Shown here: positions 36,020 to 45,936 of the stretch, in pieces | How the letters are laid out: each line of letters starts with the position of its first letter | Numbering within the stretch: the first letter of the stretch is position 1 | Assembly: GCF_035917335.1 (NCBI RefSeq) | Contig: NZ_CP109067.1 | Location: 2,727,001-2,791,000, forward strand | DNA length: 64,000 nt | DNA from: Micromonospora sp. NBC_01813 | GTDB taxonomy: Bacteria > Actinomycetota > Actinomycetes > Mycobacteriales > Micromonosporaceae | Direction: 5' to 3' | The notes under the pieces: model-generated | The model's database searches: none | What the model saw: only the letters and a program-made list of their open reading frames with translations | What the model was told of the DNA's origin: nothing | Made by a program: the position numbers and the translations under genes

Positions 36020-36793
36020 TCAGGCCGAGGTGGCCAGCAGCGGAGGGGCGTCGTCGCGTTGCCGGTTGACCCGGCGCACCACCCAGATGGTGATCGCCAG
36101 CAGCACCGCGTACGGCGGGTAGCCCAGCAGCAACCGGGACACGCCCAGCGCGGTGTCCATCGAGGCCACGTAGAAACCGGCCTGCACACCGACCTTGAGC
36201 AACCACACCACGCCCCACAGCACGGTGAGCCGGTTGAAGGTACGGATCAGCACCGGGTCGGTGCGCCACTCGGACCGCCCGCCCGCGACGAGCACCGACC
36301 AGATCCAGCCGACCAGCGGCTGGCGGATCACCACCGAACCGAGCAACGCCAGCCCGTAGCCGATGCCGTAGAGGATGCCGGGCAGGTAGAAGTCGCGTTC
36401 CTCACCGGTGCGCCAGGCGAGCAGCGCACCGATGCCGATGCCGAACAATCCGTTGACGGCGTGCCGGATCGGACGCCGCTGCAGGAGGCGGACCACGGCG
36501 ATACCGACGGCCACCCCGACCGCGGCCCAGAGGGCGACCGTCAGGGCCCAGATGACGTTGCAGACGACGAAGACCGCGATCGGCACGCTGGACTCGACGA
36601 GTCCGCGCCAACCGCCGAGCTGCTCGGCCATCTGCTCGGCCATGCTCGGCAGACGTTCCTCGTCGTCGTCCGGTGCCCCGGGGGTGGCGCTGGTCGCGCC
36701 GGCGGTGGCGCTGGTCGCCTCGGGCTGGTCGGTCCATCGCGGGTCACCAGCGCGCTGCGGCGCGCCGGCGGCGTCTGGCTGGCCAGGGGTCAT
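36020..36793 (-). CDS. DUF3159 family membrane protein
   Basis: The 257-residue protein has an Ala/Thr/Pro-rich cytoplasmic start, the LPSMAEQMAEQLGGWRGLVESSVP segment that marks DUF3159, and about six membrane helices. Function is unknown. The start could also be a GTG six bases upstream (36799). Position after ceoBC on the opposite strand equals Rv2693c in Mycobacterium. Confidence 0.9.
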   Translation of the reverse strand: MTPGQPDAAGAPQRAGDPRWTDQPEATSATAGATSATPGAPDDDEERLPSMAEQMAEQLGGWRGLVESSVPIAVFVVCNVIWALTVALWAAVGVAVGIAVVRLLQRRPIRHAVNGLFGIGIGALLAWRTGEERDFYLPGILYGIGYGLALLGSVVIRQPLVGWIWSVLVAGGRSEWRTDPVLIRTFNRLTVLWGVVWLLKVGVQAGFYVASMDTALGVSRLLLGYPPYAVLLAITIWVVRRVNRQRDDAPPLLATSA

Positions 36794-36839
36794 CGGCACC
36801 GTCTTTCATCGTCGGCGGTGCCGGCCGTCGCCGACCAGC

Positions 36840-37220
36840 TCACCGGTGAGTTTCCAACTCGTAGTGCGGGTTGTAGATCACCTTACGGTCGTCGCGGACC
36901 GCGACCCGGCCACGAGCGGTCAGCTGGCGGCCGGGTTCGATCCCGGCGATCCGCCGGCGACCCAGCCAGACCAGGGTGACGACGTCGCTGCCGTCGTACA
37001 GGTCGGCCTCGAGGGTCGGCAGATTGGTCCGTGGGCAGTAGACGACGGTACGCAGCCGGCCGGACACCGACACCAGTTCGCCGCGGTGACACTGCCCGGC
37101 GGGGACGGAGCCACACTCGGCACTGGACCGCTGGAGACGCTCGGCGTCCAGCTCGTCCTCGGTCGCCGCCAGCCGGCGAAGGAACCGGCGCAGCGACGGA
37201 CGGCGTTCATCGATCGCCAT
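36840..37220 (-). CDS. OB-fold nucleic acid-binding protein
   Basis: The 126-residue protein has a basic N-terminal helix (SLRRFLRRLAA) and an OB-fold with LVSVSGRLRTVVY, DGSDVVTLVWLGRRRIAGIEPGR and YNPHYEL at the end. Related proteins resemble the RecG/Rep OB-fold, and the Mycobacterium counterpart is Rv2694c. Two Cys sit in CGSVPAGQC. ATG 37220 follows GGAGGG. Role is unknown; single-stranded nucleic acid binding is likely. Confidence 0.85.
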   Translation of the reverse strand: MAIDERRPSLRRFLRRLAATEDELDAERLQRSSAECGSVPAGQCHRGELVSVSGRLRTVVYCPRTNLPTLEADLYDGSDVVTLVWLGRRRIAGIEPGRQLTARGRVAVRDDRKVIYNPHYELETHR

Positions 37221-37355
37221 GACCGGCTGACCCTCCCCGGTGCCGCTGGTGCCACCCGAACCTGCCCTGTCCGAGCAGGTTCCGTCCAAGGGTACGCCTC
37301 ATCCGGGCCCGGCTGAACGGCGGAGCGCGCCGCACGGATGCCGTCGCCGACGGTG

Positions 37356-38000
37356 CTACCGGGTCCCGGCCTCGGGTGGGCGGCCCGCCTGTTCGGCGAC
37401 CTCCCGGGGCAGGCGCAGCGGCAGCGGCTCGCGGACCGGCTTGGCGTCCTGGCCACGATCGACCACGAGTCCGTGCAGTACGTCCGCGAGCGGTCCGGCC
37501 GCCTCCGGCTGGGTGGCCGCCGGCCCCTGGTAGAGGCCGCGCACCATCCAGCGGGGGCCGTCCACCCCGACGAACCGCAGATCGGTGTGGCCGTCCGGGG
37601 TCCGCACATGGGCGATCAGTTCCGGACCGTACTCGCCGGCGACCTCCTGCACGGTGGCACCGTCGCGGCGCAGCGACTCGGCGATCTCGGCGCGTACCTC
37701 GTCCCAGATGTCCGCGCTGCGGGGTGCCGCGAAGACGCCCAACTGCAGCGCGCTGCCCCGGTTGGCGAGGACGACCTGTTGGATCACCCCTTCGGGGTTG
37801 GCCTGCACCCGGACCTCGACCCCCTCGATCGCGGGAATCTGCAGACTGCCCAGATCGAGCCGGCGGACACCAGCCGGAGCCACGGTCACGTCGTACGGAC
37901 CGACCGACGGTTCCAGAGCAGCCGCCGCCTCGTTCGTGTCGAGTTCGGCCTGCTCGTCCCTGGAGTGCCGGCCGCGCCCGCGGCCGCGGGAGAAGACCAC
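37356..38000 (-). CDS. DUF3710 family protein
   Basis: The 214-residue protein begins with an RGRGRGR basic stretch and contains GPYDVTVAP, VRRLDLGSLQIPAIEGVEVRV, LQLGVFAAPRSADIWDEVR and GPRWMVRGLYQGPAA, which match DUF3710. Function is unknown. It lies in the conserved run OB-fold, DUF3710, dut. GTG 38000 is preceded by GGAAGG. Confidence 0.9.
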   Translation of the reverse strand: MVFSRGRGRGRHSRDEQAELDTNEAAAALEPSVGPYDVTVAPAGVRRLDLGSLQIPAIEGVEVRVQANPEGVIQQVVLANRGSALQLGVFAAPRSADIWDEVRAEIAESLRRDGATVQEVAGEYGPELIAHVRTPDGHTDLRFVGVDGPRWMVRGLYQGPAATQPEAAGPLADVLHGLVVDRGQDAKPVREPLPLRLPREVAEQAGRPPEAGTR

Positions 38001-38071
38001 GTTGCCAACCTTCCGTGTGCGCTCTTTCTGGTCCGGCCAGTCTGGCCGGACATCAGCGAGAGTATGAGCTG

Positions 38072-38620
38072 TCAGCGGGCTGCCGGTCCGGCCGGGGCCG
38101 GGTCGGCCTGGCCGGGCACGGTCGGTGCGGCTCCGCCGCTTCGCGTCGGGGCCTGCTCCGCCGCGACCAGGCCGGTGTGCCCGCCGGTCGAACCGTGACC
38201 GGCTGAACCCCGCACCGATTCGGGCAACTCGTCGACAGCGCAGAACTCTGCTTCTTCGACGCGTTGTATCACAAGTTGTGCGATCCGGTCACCTCGGGAG
38301 ATCTTCGCCGACCGCGACCCGTCGTGGTTGATCAGGTTCACCAGGATCTCGCCCCGGTAGCCGGCGTCGACCGTACCGGGCGCGTTCAACACCGTCACAC
38401 CCAACCTGGTCGCCAGGCCGGACCGCGGATGCACCAGCCCGACGTGACCGGCTGGCAGCGCGATCGCCACCCCGGTCCGCAGCAGCGCCCGCGCGCCCGG
38501 CGCCAACTCGGCGTCCTCGGCGGCGAACAGGTCGGCCCCGGCGTCGCCCGGGTGGGCGTAGGCGGGCAGCGGCAATCCCGGATCGAGCTGACGCACCAGC
38601 ACCCGTACCGTGTCGGCCAC
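38072..38620 (-). CDS. dut: dUTP diphosphatase
   Basis: The 182-residue trimeric-type dUTPase hydrolyses dUTP to dUMP, keeping uracil out of DNA and supplying thymidylate synthesis. Motifs are [11 protein letters not shown] (1), [11 protein letters not shown] (2), [14 protein letters not shown] (3) and [10 protein letters not shown] (4). The canonical fifth motif near the C-terminus ([10 protein letters not shown]) is present, followed by an unusual tail of about 30 Ala/Pro-rich residues. GTG 38620 follows AGGGGGAG. Its start lies 68 bases from the divergent DUF3093 gene. Confidence 0.95.
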   Translation of the reverse strand: MADTVRVLVRQLDPGLPLPAYAHPGDAGADLFAAEDAELAPGARALLRTGVAIALPAGHVGLVHPRSGLATRLGVTVLNAPGTVDAGYRGEILVNLINHDGSRSAKISRGDRIAQLVIQRVEEAEFCAVDELPESVRGSAGHGSTGGHTGLVAAEQAPTRSGGAAPTVPGQADPAPAGPAAR

Positions 38621-38688
38621 GACTCCCCCTCTTCGTTCGGGCAGCCTGCCGGACACCCGCCGCGACGCTGACCGTACCCTCGGACAGC

Positions 38689-39210
38689 GTGGCTTCCGCT
38701 TCCACTGAACGCGACACACCGTACCGGCCCGCCCCGCTGTACCGGGAGCGGCTCCGGCTGCCGTGGTGGTTGTGGGCGGCCGCGCTGGCGCTCGCGGCGT
38801 TCCTGGCCGCCGAGGTCTGGATGGGCACGGCCGGCGTACGCGCCTGGCTGCCGTTCACCGTGCTGCCCCCGGTGACCGTGGTGGGTCTGTGGTGGCTGGG
38901 CCGGATTCCCGTCCGGGTGACCACCGACGAGTTCCAGGTGGACGACGCCCGGCTGCCGCTGCGCTTCGTCGCCGAGGTCGTCGCCCTGGACGCGCAGGGC
39001 CGCCGGGAGCTGCTCGGGGTGGCCGCCGACCCGCTGGCGTTCGTCATCCAGCGCCCGTGGATTCCCGGTGCCGTCCAGATCGTCCTCGACGACCCGGCCG
39101 ACCCCACGCCCTACTGGGTGATCAGCAGCCGCGATCCGCAGCGACTCGCCGCCGAGATCCTGCGGGCCCGCGACCAGGCGTCCGTCGGCCCCACCGCGCC
39201 GCCCGGCTGA
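38689..39210 (+). CDS. DUF3093 family membrane protein
   Basis: The 173-residue protein has two N-terminal membrane helices ([23 protein letters not shown] and [15 protein letters not shown]) and a soluble C-terminal domain with [15 protein letters not shown] and [17 protein letters not shown], which mark DUF3093. Function is unknown. It matches Rv2698 beside dut in Mycobacterium. Its end abuts the convergent gene at 39211. Confidence 0.9.
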   Translation: MASASTERDTPYRPAPLYRERLRLPWWLWAAALALAAFLAAEVWMGTAGVRAWLPFTVLPPVTVVGLWWLGRIPVRVTTDEFQVDDARLPLRFVAEVVALDAQGRRELLGVAADPLAFVIQRPWIPGAVQIVLDDPADPTPYWVISSRDPQRLAAEILRARDQASVGPTAPPG

Positions 39211-40065
39211 TCAGGGACCGATCGCGGGCGGCTGCGGCGGATGCATCAGGCCAAGGGCCCGACGTTGGGTACGCAGATCGGCCCGCACCCGGTCGGCGAG
39301 TGCCCTGGTCGCCCGCCGGTTGAGGTAGCTGGCCACCGCGGCACCGGTCAGGAACGGCCCGAGAGTGGTCAGGTTTCGCCCGAACCGGCGCAGTAGCAGC
39401 TCGCCGAGCTCACGGCGGGCGGCGGTGCCGAGCACCGCGCCCACGCCGACCCCGGGCACCACCGGGTTCACCCCCCGCTGACTCGCCCAGGAGTGGATCA
39501 TGTTCATGGCACGTTCGGCGCCGGTGCCCGGCACCGGCACGCCGTACAGCTGATGCAGTTCGCCGACCAGCTTGAGCTCGACGGCGACCACGGCCACGGT
39601 CTCGGCCGCGAGTAGGACCGGCGCGGTCAACAGGGTCGGAGTGGCCGCCCACTGCACGGCGGAGACGCCACCGCCGGCGGCGCCGACGCCAGCGCTCACC
39701 CGGGCAGCGTTGCGGATCAGCCGCTCGGCCAGCGCCTCGTCGTCGAGGCCGGGATGGTGTCGGCGCAAGGTGTCAAGGTCACGGATCGGCAGGTACGGGG
39801 CGACGTCGGTGACCGCCTGCACCAGCCAGCGCATCGCCCCCGCCGGTTTGAACAGCTCGCCCACCCCGCGCCCCCGCAGTTGCGCGACGAGTCTGGCCAG
39901 CAGGTGCCGCCGCCGGCCGGGGTCGACCCCGTCCCCGGTGAGCTCGGCCACCGTGACCTCGAAGCGGTCCGGAGCCAGTTCGGCGGGGCCGTCGGGACGT
40001 GACGCATCGGCACGCTCGCCGGTGCCAGCGCGGTCGGGATCGCCGGTGTGGTCGGGGTCGGTCAA
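39211..40065 (-). CDS. Hypothetical protein with hydrophobic central region
   Basis: The 284-residue protein has an Asp/Arg/Pro-rich start, a helical domain and a hydrophobic stretch (WAATPTLLTAPVLLAAETVAVVAVELKL). It ends with LGPFLTGAAVASYLNRRATRALADRVRADLR. It resembles EcsC-like peripheral membrane proteins but I cannot name a family. TTG 40065 is chosen because GGGAGG precedes it by six bases; the upstream ATG has no such site. It interrupts the otherwise conserved DUF3093-DUF4193 neighbourhood. Confidence 0.72.
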   Translation of the reverse strand: MTDPDHTGDPDRAGTGERADASRPDGPAELAPDRFEVTVAELTGDGVDPGRRRHLLARLVAQLRGRGVGELFKPAGAMRWLVQAVTDVAPYLPIRDLDTLRRHHPGLDDEALAERLIRNAARVSAGVGAAGGGVSAVQWAATPTLLTAPVLLAAETVAVVAVELKLVGELHQLYGVPVPGTGAERAMNMIHSWASQRGVNPVVPGVGVGAVLGTAARRELGELLLRRFGRNLTTLGPFLTGAAVASYLNRRATRALADRVRADLRTQRRALGLMHPPQPPAIGP

Positions 40066-40209
40066 GGGGTGCCTCCCGTCGGAGGTGATGAGCCTGCCCG
40101 TTCGAGTCAACCAGGTCTCGGCGTGCCGCGCAGCCGCGTCACGCCCGGCGACTGCGGCGACCTCGTTGCCGAGGTCGCCGCCTTCCCCCCTCGTTCCCCC
40201 TGTTGATCG

Positions 40210-40506
40210 TCAGGTGCACTCGCGACAGATCAGCTCGTTGTTGCGCTCGACGGCGAGTTGACTGCGGTGATGGACCAGGAAGCAGCGCGCGCAGCGGAAC
40301 TCGTCCGACTGCATCGGCAGCACCTTCACCGTCAGTTCCTCGTCCGCCAGGTCGGCACCGGGCAGCTCGAAGCTCTCAGCCACCTCGGCTTCGTCCACGT
40401 CCACGGCGCCCGACTGTGAGTCGACGCGCCGTGCCTTGAGCTCCTCCAGGCTGTCCTCGCCGAGGTCGACCTCGTCGCGACGCGGTGCGTCGTAGTCGGT
40501 GGCCAT
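40210..40506 (-). CDS. DUF4193 family protein
   Basis: The 98-residue acidic protein starts with MATDYDAPRR and ends with a zinc-ribbon-like part (FRCARCFLVHHRSQL and LICRECT). It matches DUF4193 (Rv2699c in Mycobacterium). Function is unknown. GGGAGAG precedes the ATG. It is divergent from the LytR_C gene across a 418-base gap. Confidence 0.9.
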   Translation of the reverse strand: MATDYDAPRRDEVDLGEDSLEELKARRVDSQSGAVDVDEAEVAESFELPGADLADEELTVKVLPMQSDEFRCARCFLVHHRSQLAVERNNELICRECT

Positions 40507-40924
40507 CGGTTCACTCTCCCGTATCGGTTCAGTCGCTTCCGGTGATAAACGCCGGACGACGGTGATTCGGTTCCCATGCGGGCCCTTGTGGGACCACAAC
40601 CCCGGCAATCGTGCCGTTTTGTGCCGGTTCGTGGCTGCCGCAGGAAACTCCCCCCGCGAGCGCGGTACCTTACCCTTCTTTGGCCGACGCATGTATACCG
40701 CCCTTGTGGGTTTGATGTACGCCCAGACGCCGGAACTTGTTCCCAATGTGACTCAGGCGACACGAAGATAGGGGTACGCACCGGCCGATCATCGTCGGCG
40801 CGCCGGCACGAGGAGCTGTTTCCCGCGCCGTACGGACAACCGCTAACCTCGGCGGCATACTCGGTAGTCACCGGTGAGGCGTGCCGACGCCCGGCACCGC
40901 CACACCTTCGCAGGGGGCCATCTC
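40507..40924. other. Long divergent intergenic region, no gene seen
   Basis: This 418-base gap separates the DUF4193 and LytR_C genes. It is AT-richer than its surroundings, notably at 40660-40780, and must hold the two divergent promoters. Short open frames across it have poor codon use and no ribosome sites, so I do not call a gene. I found no strong hairpin or repeat. Confidence 0.6.
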
Positions 40925-41455
40925 ATGAGCTTTGCGCGCGTACGAGCGCTCGTCGTGGTCGGCGTTCTGGTCGTCTTCGCCCTGGTCTTCGTCGTCGTCG
41001 CGATGGTCCGGGACAGTCAGGGCGGCACCGACTCCGTCGCGTCCTGCCCGGACGGTTGGGCGCTGGCCGACGTCCGGCTCCGTGAGGCGAAGGACGTCCG
41101 GCTCAACGTCTACAACGCCACCGACACCAGCGGACTGGCCACGAACGTCGGCGGCGACCTGGGCAACCGCAACTTCCAGATCGAGGAGGCCACGAACGAC
41201 CCGGAGGGCCGCCGGATCGACGACGTGGCCGTGCTGCGGTACGGGCCGAAGGGAGTCGGCTCGGCCCACCTGATGCGGGCCTACTTCCTCGACCAGGCCG
41301 CGACGGAGTACGACCCGGCCCGGGAGGACGACATCGTCGATGTGGTGATCGGCAACGGGTTCCGCCAGTTGGCCACCACGACCGAGGTCAACCAGTCGCT
41401 GGCCGCCCTCGGCAAGCCGGTGCTTCCGCCACAGACCTGCGCCGCCCCGCAGTAG
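40925..41455 (+). CDS. cei: LytR_C domain envelope protein (Cei-like)
   Basis: The 176-residue protein has one N-terminal membrane helix (ALVVVGVLVVFALVFVVVAMV) and an external LytR C-terminal domain (DVRLNVYNATDTSGLATNVGGDLGNRNF). Two Cys (VASCPDGW and PQTCAAPQ) may form a disulfide. Mycobacterium Rv2700 (cei, cell envelope integrity) lies at the same place between DUF4193 and suhB. AGGGGG lies nine bases before the ATG. Confidence 0.88.
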   Translation: MSFARVRALVVVGVLVVFALVFVVVAMVRDSQGGTDSVASCPDGWALADVRLREAKDVRLNVYNATDTSGLATNVGGDLGNRNFQIEEATNDPEGRRIDDVAVLRYGPKGVGSAHLMRAYFLDQAATEYDPAREDDIVDVVIGNGFRQLATTTEVNQSLAALGKPVLPPQTCAAPQ

Positions 41456-41490
41456 TCACCCGGCCCGGGCGGCACGCCGGGCCGGGTGAC
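41455..41490. terminator. Hairpin between cei and suhB
   Basis: A perfect 13-bp stem (41455-41467 with 41478-41490) around a 10-base loop overlaps the end of the LytR_C gene by one base, in the 52-base gap between convergent genes. A related GC-rich arm follows. It probably stops transcription from both sides. Confidence 0.6.
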
Positions 41491-41507
41491 GGCACGCCCG
41501 GCCCGGG

Positions 41508-42323
41508 TCACGGCCCGCCGGCGGCGTCCAGCCTGATCAGCTGCTCCTGCAGGGCCGAAAACAGCGCCGGCGGTGCGGCCACCACCATGTCCGGCCCGAC
41601 CGGCGCGGCGGCCAACCCGGCGACCAGCAGGCCGGCCTCCGCGGCCACCAGGCCGCCGGCCGCGTGGTCCCACAGGTTCAGCCCTTTCTCGTAGTAGGCG
41701 TCCACCTGTCCTTCGGCGGCCAGACAGAGATCCAGCGCCGCGGCTCCGAACCGGCGGATGTCGCGCACCTTCGGCATCAGGCCCACGAGCACCCGCGCCT
41801 GGTGCACCCGCCGGGCCGCGTCGTAGCCGAACCCCGTGGCGACCAGGGACTGGGCCAGGTCGGTCTGGGCGGACCCGTGCAGTCGCTCGCCGTCACGAAA
41901 CGCGCCGCCGCCGACGGTGGCGGTCCATTCCGCCCCGGTGGCGGCGTTACGCACCACCCCGGCGACCACCCGGCCGTCCACCTCCGCCGCCAGCGACACG
42001 GCGTAGTTCGGCAGCCCGTACAGGTAGTTCACCGTGCCGTCGATCGGGTCGAGAATCCAGCGCACCCGGGCCGGTGCCGCCGGAACCGCGTCGCCGTACT
42101 CCTCGCCCAGCACGGCGTCGTCCGGACGCAGCTCGCGCAGCGCCGCGACGACCTGGCGCTCGACGGCGCGGTCCGCGGCGGTCACCACGTCGGTGGCGGT
42201 GCTCTTGGTCGCCAGCCCGGAGACCCCGGCCAGGCGCATCTCGCTCGCGGTCCGGGCCGCCTCCCGTGCCACCTCGACCGCGATCTTCATCAGCTCGGCC
42301 GGATCCGGTTCCTGCTCAGTCAT
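41508..42323 (-). CDS. suhB: Inositol monophosphatase family protein
   Basis: The 271-residue Mg-dependent phosphatase has the metal-site motifs [21 protein letters not shown] and [15 protein letters not shown]. It would hydrolyse inositol phosphate or a related sugar phosphate, for example for mycothiol or inositol lipids. ATG 42323 follows GGGGGG. It is divergent from sigA, as in Mycobacterium (Rv2701c), but the polyphosphate glucokinase gene found there is absent. Confidence 0.93.
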   Translation of the reverse strand: MTEQEPDPAELMKIAVEVAREAARTASEMRLAGVSGLATKSTATDVVTAADRAVERQVVAALRELRPDDAVLGEEYGDAVPAAPARVRWILDPIDGTVNYLYGLPNYAVSLAAEVDGRVVAGVVRNAATGAEWTATVGGGAFRDGERLHGSAQTDLAQSLVATGFGYDAARRVHQARVLVGLMPKVRDIRRFGAAALDLCLAAEGQVDAYYEKGLNLWDHAAGGLVAAEAGLLVAGLAAAPVGPDMVVAAPPALFSALQEQLIRLDAAGGP

Positions 42324-42618
42324 GACCCCCCTGTCGCCCATCGGCCGGGTGGTCAGGGACAATCACCCGTACGGCAGGGGTAACATCCTGTCAAAGTCTA
42401 CGTTCGGCCCATGTCGGTGGCCCCCGACCGGCGGCTGGCGCGCACGTGGCGGGATGATCCCCGCAAACGGCGTTACAATTCACGCCTGCCCTCGTGTCAC
42501 GGTTCACCGGCCCGGCCGATGTAGCGTCACGGGGGTCACACAATCACAACCGGCACGTCGCTCCGCGCTGCGGTGGCCGGTCCGGCCGTGCTCGATCATC
42601 GCCTCCGGAAGGTCATTC

Positions 42619-44295
<1,677 letters not shown>

Positions 44296-44378
44296 CCGGT
44301 TTGGTCAACCCAATGTGTAACTTTGGTCACTTGGCGTCCATCAAACCCAGGTCATCGCGGCTTTACTCGGCGGTGATC

Positions 44379-44536
44379 GTTGACGTGGCACCCTTGGTGC
44401 ACGGCACACTGTGCCTAGCAGGTGTGAGCCCGGTCCCCCGGGGGCACATCGGGAAGGCGGGAACCCCCGCTGGTGTTGGACCATGGGTGACAGACCGAAG
44501 AGTGTGTTCATCGGTGACGACCAGAGGAGGAAGGCG
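44379..44536 (+). promoter_or_regulatory. Leader region with hairpin before DUF7455 gene
   Basis: The gap after sigA contains TTGACG at about 44379, then a GC-rich segment with a GCGGG-AACC-CCCGC hairpin (44457-44470) and a possible stem around GGTCCCCCGGGGG. It could be a promoter and structured leader for the DUF7455 gene. I cannot assign it to a known RNA family. Confidence 0.3.
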
Positions 44537-44767
44537 ATGACCCCGACTCTCACGCCTCCGGAGACGGTGGATGTCCTAAGCGCCGATGAACGGTGCGACC
44601 GGTGCAACGCGGCCGGCAAACTACGGGTGACCCTGGCGGGCGGCAGCGAACTGGTGTTCTGCGGACACCACGCGAACAAGTACGCCGACGATCTGGTGAA
44701 GATCGCGGTTCAGTTCAAGGCCGACCCTGAGTTCACCTGGCGTGGCGCCGATCTGATGGCCAACTGA
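44537..44767 (+). CDS. DUF7455 family small zinc-like protein
   Basis: The 76-residue protein has CDRCNAAG in the first half and FCGHHANKY in the second half, a likely zinc site, and ends in FTWRGADLMAN. It matches the DUF7455 family found downstream of the principal sigma factor in many actinobacteria. Function is unknown. GAGGAGG lies seven bases before the ATG. Confidence 0.88.
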   Translation: MTPTLTPPETVDVLSADERCDRCNAAGKLRVTLAGGSELVFCGHHANKYADDLVKIAVQFKADPEFTWRGADLMAN

Positions 44768-44788
44768 CGACACGTACCACCAATAGCG

Positions 44789-44823
44789 ACGGCCGGGAGC
44801 CCCTGACTGGGGTTCCCGGCCGT
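44789..44823 (+). terminator. Terminator after DUF7455 gene
   Basis: A 15-bp stem with one G-T pair (44789-44803 with 44809-44823) around TGACT, 21 bases after the stop codon and followed by AACTGTGTC. Confidence 0.65.
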
Positions 44824-44893
44824 AACTGTGTCTGCGGGTGTGCATGTGCGTCGACGACGCGCGCTGGCGGGTGCGGCCTTCCGGAGCAGGTTG

Positions 44894-44963
44894 TTCAACC
44901 AACTGGTTGTGGAGTTCGATGGTCTCGACTAACCTCTTATTCAACCAGTTAGTTGAATAAGAG
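44894..44963 (+). promoter_or_regulatory. Promoter and two operators of the ArsR-SRPBCC operon
   Basis: TTGTGG (44907-44912), 17 bases, TAACCT (44930-44935) is a fair housekeeping promoter. A perfect palindrome with 12-base arms (44934-44945 and 44952-44963, CTCTTATTCAAC and GTTGAATAAGAG) covers the -10 end and start site. A second box, CAACCA-AC-TGGTTG (44896-44909), overlaps the -35. Both contain TTCAACCA, suggesting one repressor binds both. Confidence 0.65.
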
Positions 44964-44975
44964 AGGGGCTACCGA

Positions 44976-45380
44976 GTGAGTGAGGACCAGCTGTCCCGGG
45001 TCTTCGCGGCGTTGGCCGACCCGACCCGGCGGGGCATTGTCTCCCGGCTCGCGGCCGGGGACGCGACCGTCAGCCAGCTGGCCGCACCGTACGACGTCTC
45101 CGTCCAAGCCGTCTCCAAACACATCAAGGTCCTCACCGACGCCGGCCTGGTCACCCAGGCCCGGGACGCCCAACGGCGCCCGTGCCACCTCGAAGCGGAG
45201 GTCCTGGACCTGATGACGCGATGGATCGAGCGGTACCGCCGGCAGGCCGAGGAGCGGTTCGGCCGGCTCGACGTGGTCCTTGCCGCGATGGACGACGACA
45301 ACCCGGCCTCGACACGGGTACCCGACCCCGGATCCGCCAACCACGACCCGGACAACCAGCACCGACAGGGAGCAGCGTGA
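44976..45380 (+). CDS. ArsR-family winged-helix repressor
   Basis: The 134-residue regulator has the ArsR fold: VFAALADPTRRGIVSRL, then TVSQLAAPYDVSVQAVSKHIKVLTDAGLV as the helix-turn-helix. No metal-binding CxC motif is present, so it is of the non-metal type that is often paired with SRPBCC genes. The tail is Asp/Pro/His-rich. GAGAGGGG precedes the GTG. The palindromes upstream suggest autorepression. The stop shares a base with the SRPBCC start. Confidence 0.9.
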   Translation: MSEDQLSRVFAALADPTRRGIVSRLAAGDATVSQLAAPYDVSVQAVSKHIKVLTDAGLVTQARDAQRRPCHLEAEVLDLMTRWIERYRRQAEERFGRLDVVLAAMDDDNPASTRVPDPGSANHDPDNQHRQGAA

Positions 45381-45880
45381 TGACCAGCACCACCACCAAC
45401 GAAACCCGGATCGAAGCCGACCCCGACCTGCCGACGATCCGCATCATCCGGGACTTCGCCGCCCCGCGCGACCGGGTCTTCCGTGCCTGGATCGATCCGG
45501 AACTGGCCGCCCGATGGCTCGGCCCCAAGGACCTGGAGATGCGGATCGAACACTGGGCGGGCCGCACCGGTGGCGGCTACCGGTACGCCGCCTGGCGTGA
45601 CGGGCAACAGATCGCCGGCTTCTACGGATCCTTCCACGAGGTGCGGCCGGCCGAACGGCTCGTGCAGACCTTCACCTATGACGGCTTTCCGGACGGGGTC
45701 AGCCTGGAGACCGCCGTGTTCGAGGACCTGCCCGACGGTGGGACCCGCGTCACGGTGCTGTCGCTGGTCGAGAACCTGACCGCCCGCGACCAGATGCTGG
45801 CCAGCGGGATGGAGCACGGCATCCGCGAGGGATACGAGAAGCTCGACGACCTACTCGGCACCGACCCCGGGAGCCACTAG
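45380..45880 (+). CDS. SRPBCC (AHSA1) domain protein
   Basis: The 166-residue protein has the Aha1/START-like fold: TIRIIRDFAAPRDRVFRAWIDPELAARWLGPK at the start, then GGYRYAAWRDGQQIAGFYGSFHEV and LASGMEHGIREGYEKLDDLL. These proteins bind small hydrophobic ligands. In ArsR-SRPBCC operons the ligand is usually unknown; it may relieve repression. GGGAG lies before the ATG. Confidence 0.9.
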   Translation: MTSTTTNETRIEADPDLPTIRIIRDFAAPRDRVFRAWIDPELAARWLGPKDLEMRIEHWAGRTGGGYRYAAWRDGQQIAGFYGSFHEVRPAERLVQTFTYDGFPDGVSLETAVFEDLPDGGTRVTVLSLVENLTARDQMLASGMEHGIREGYEKLDDLLGTDPGSH

Positions 45881-45936
45881 CCACCCGCGGCATCGGCGGC
45901 CGTCGGCGACGACACTGCGGACGCGACAGCTCGCGC

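Noticed and set aside
44400-44500. 6C-type small RNA before the DUF7455 gene
   Set aside because: The C runs have only five bases and the paired double-hairpin layout is not clear, so the family was not assigned.
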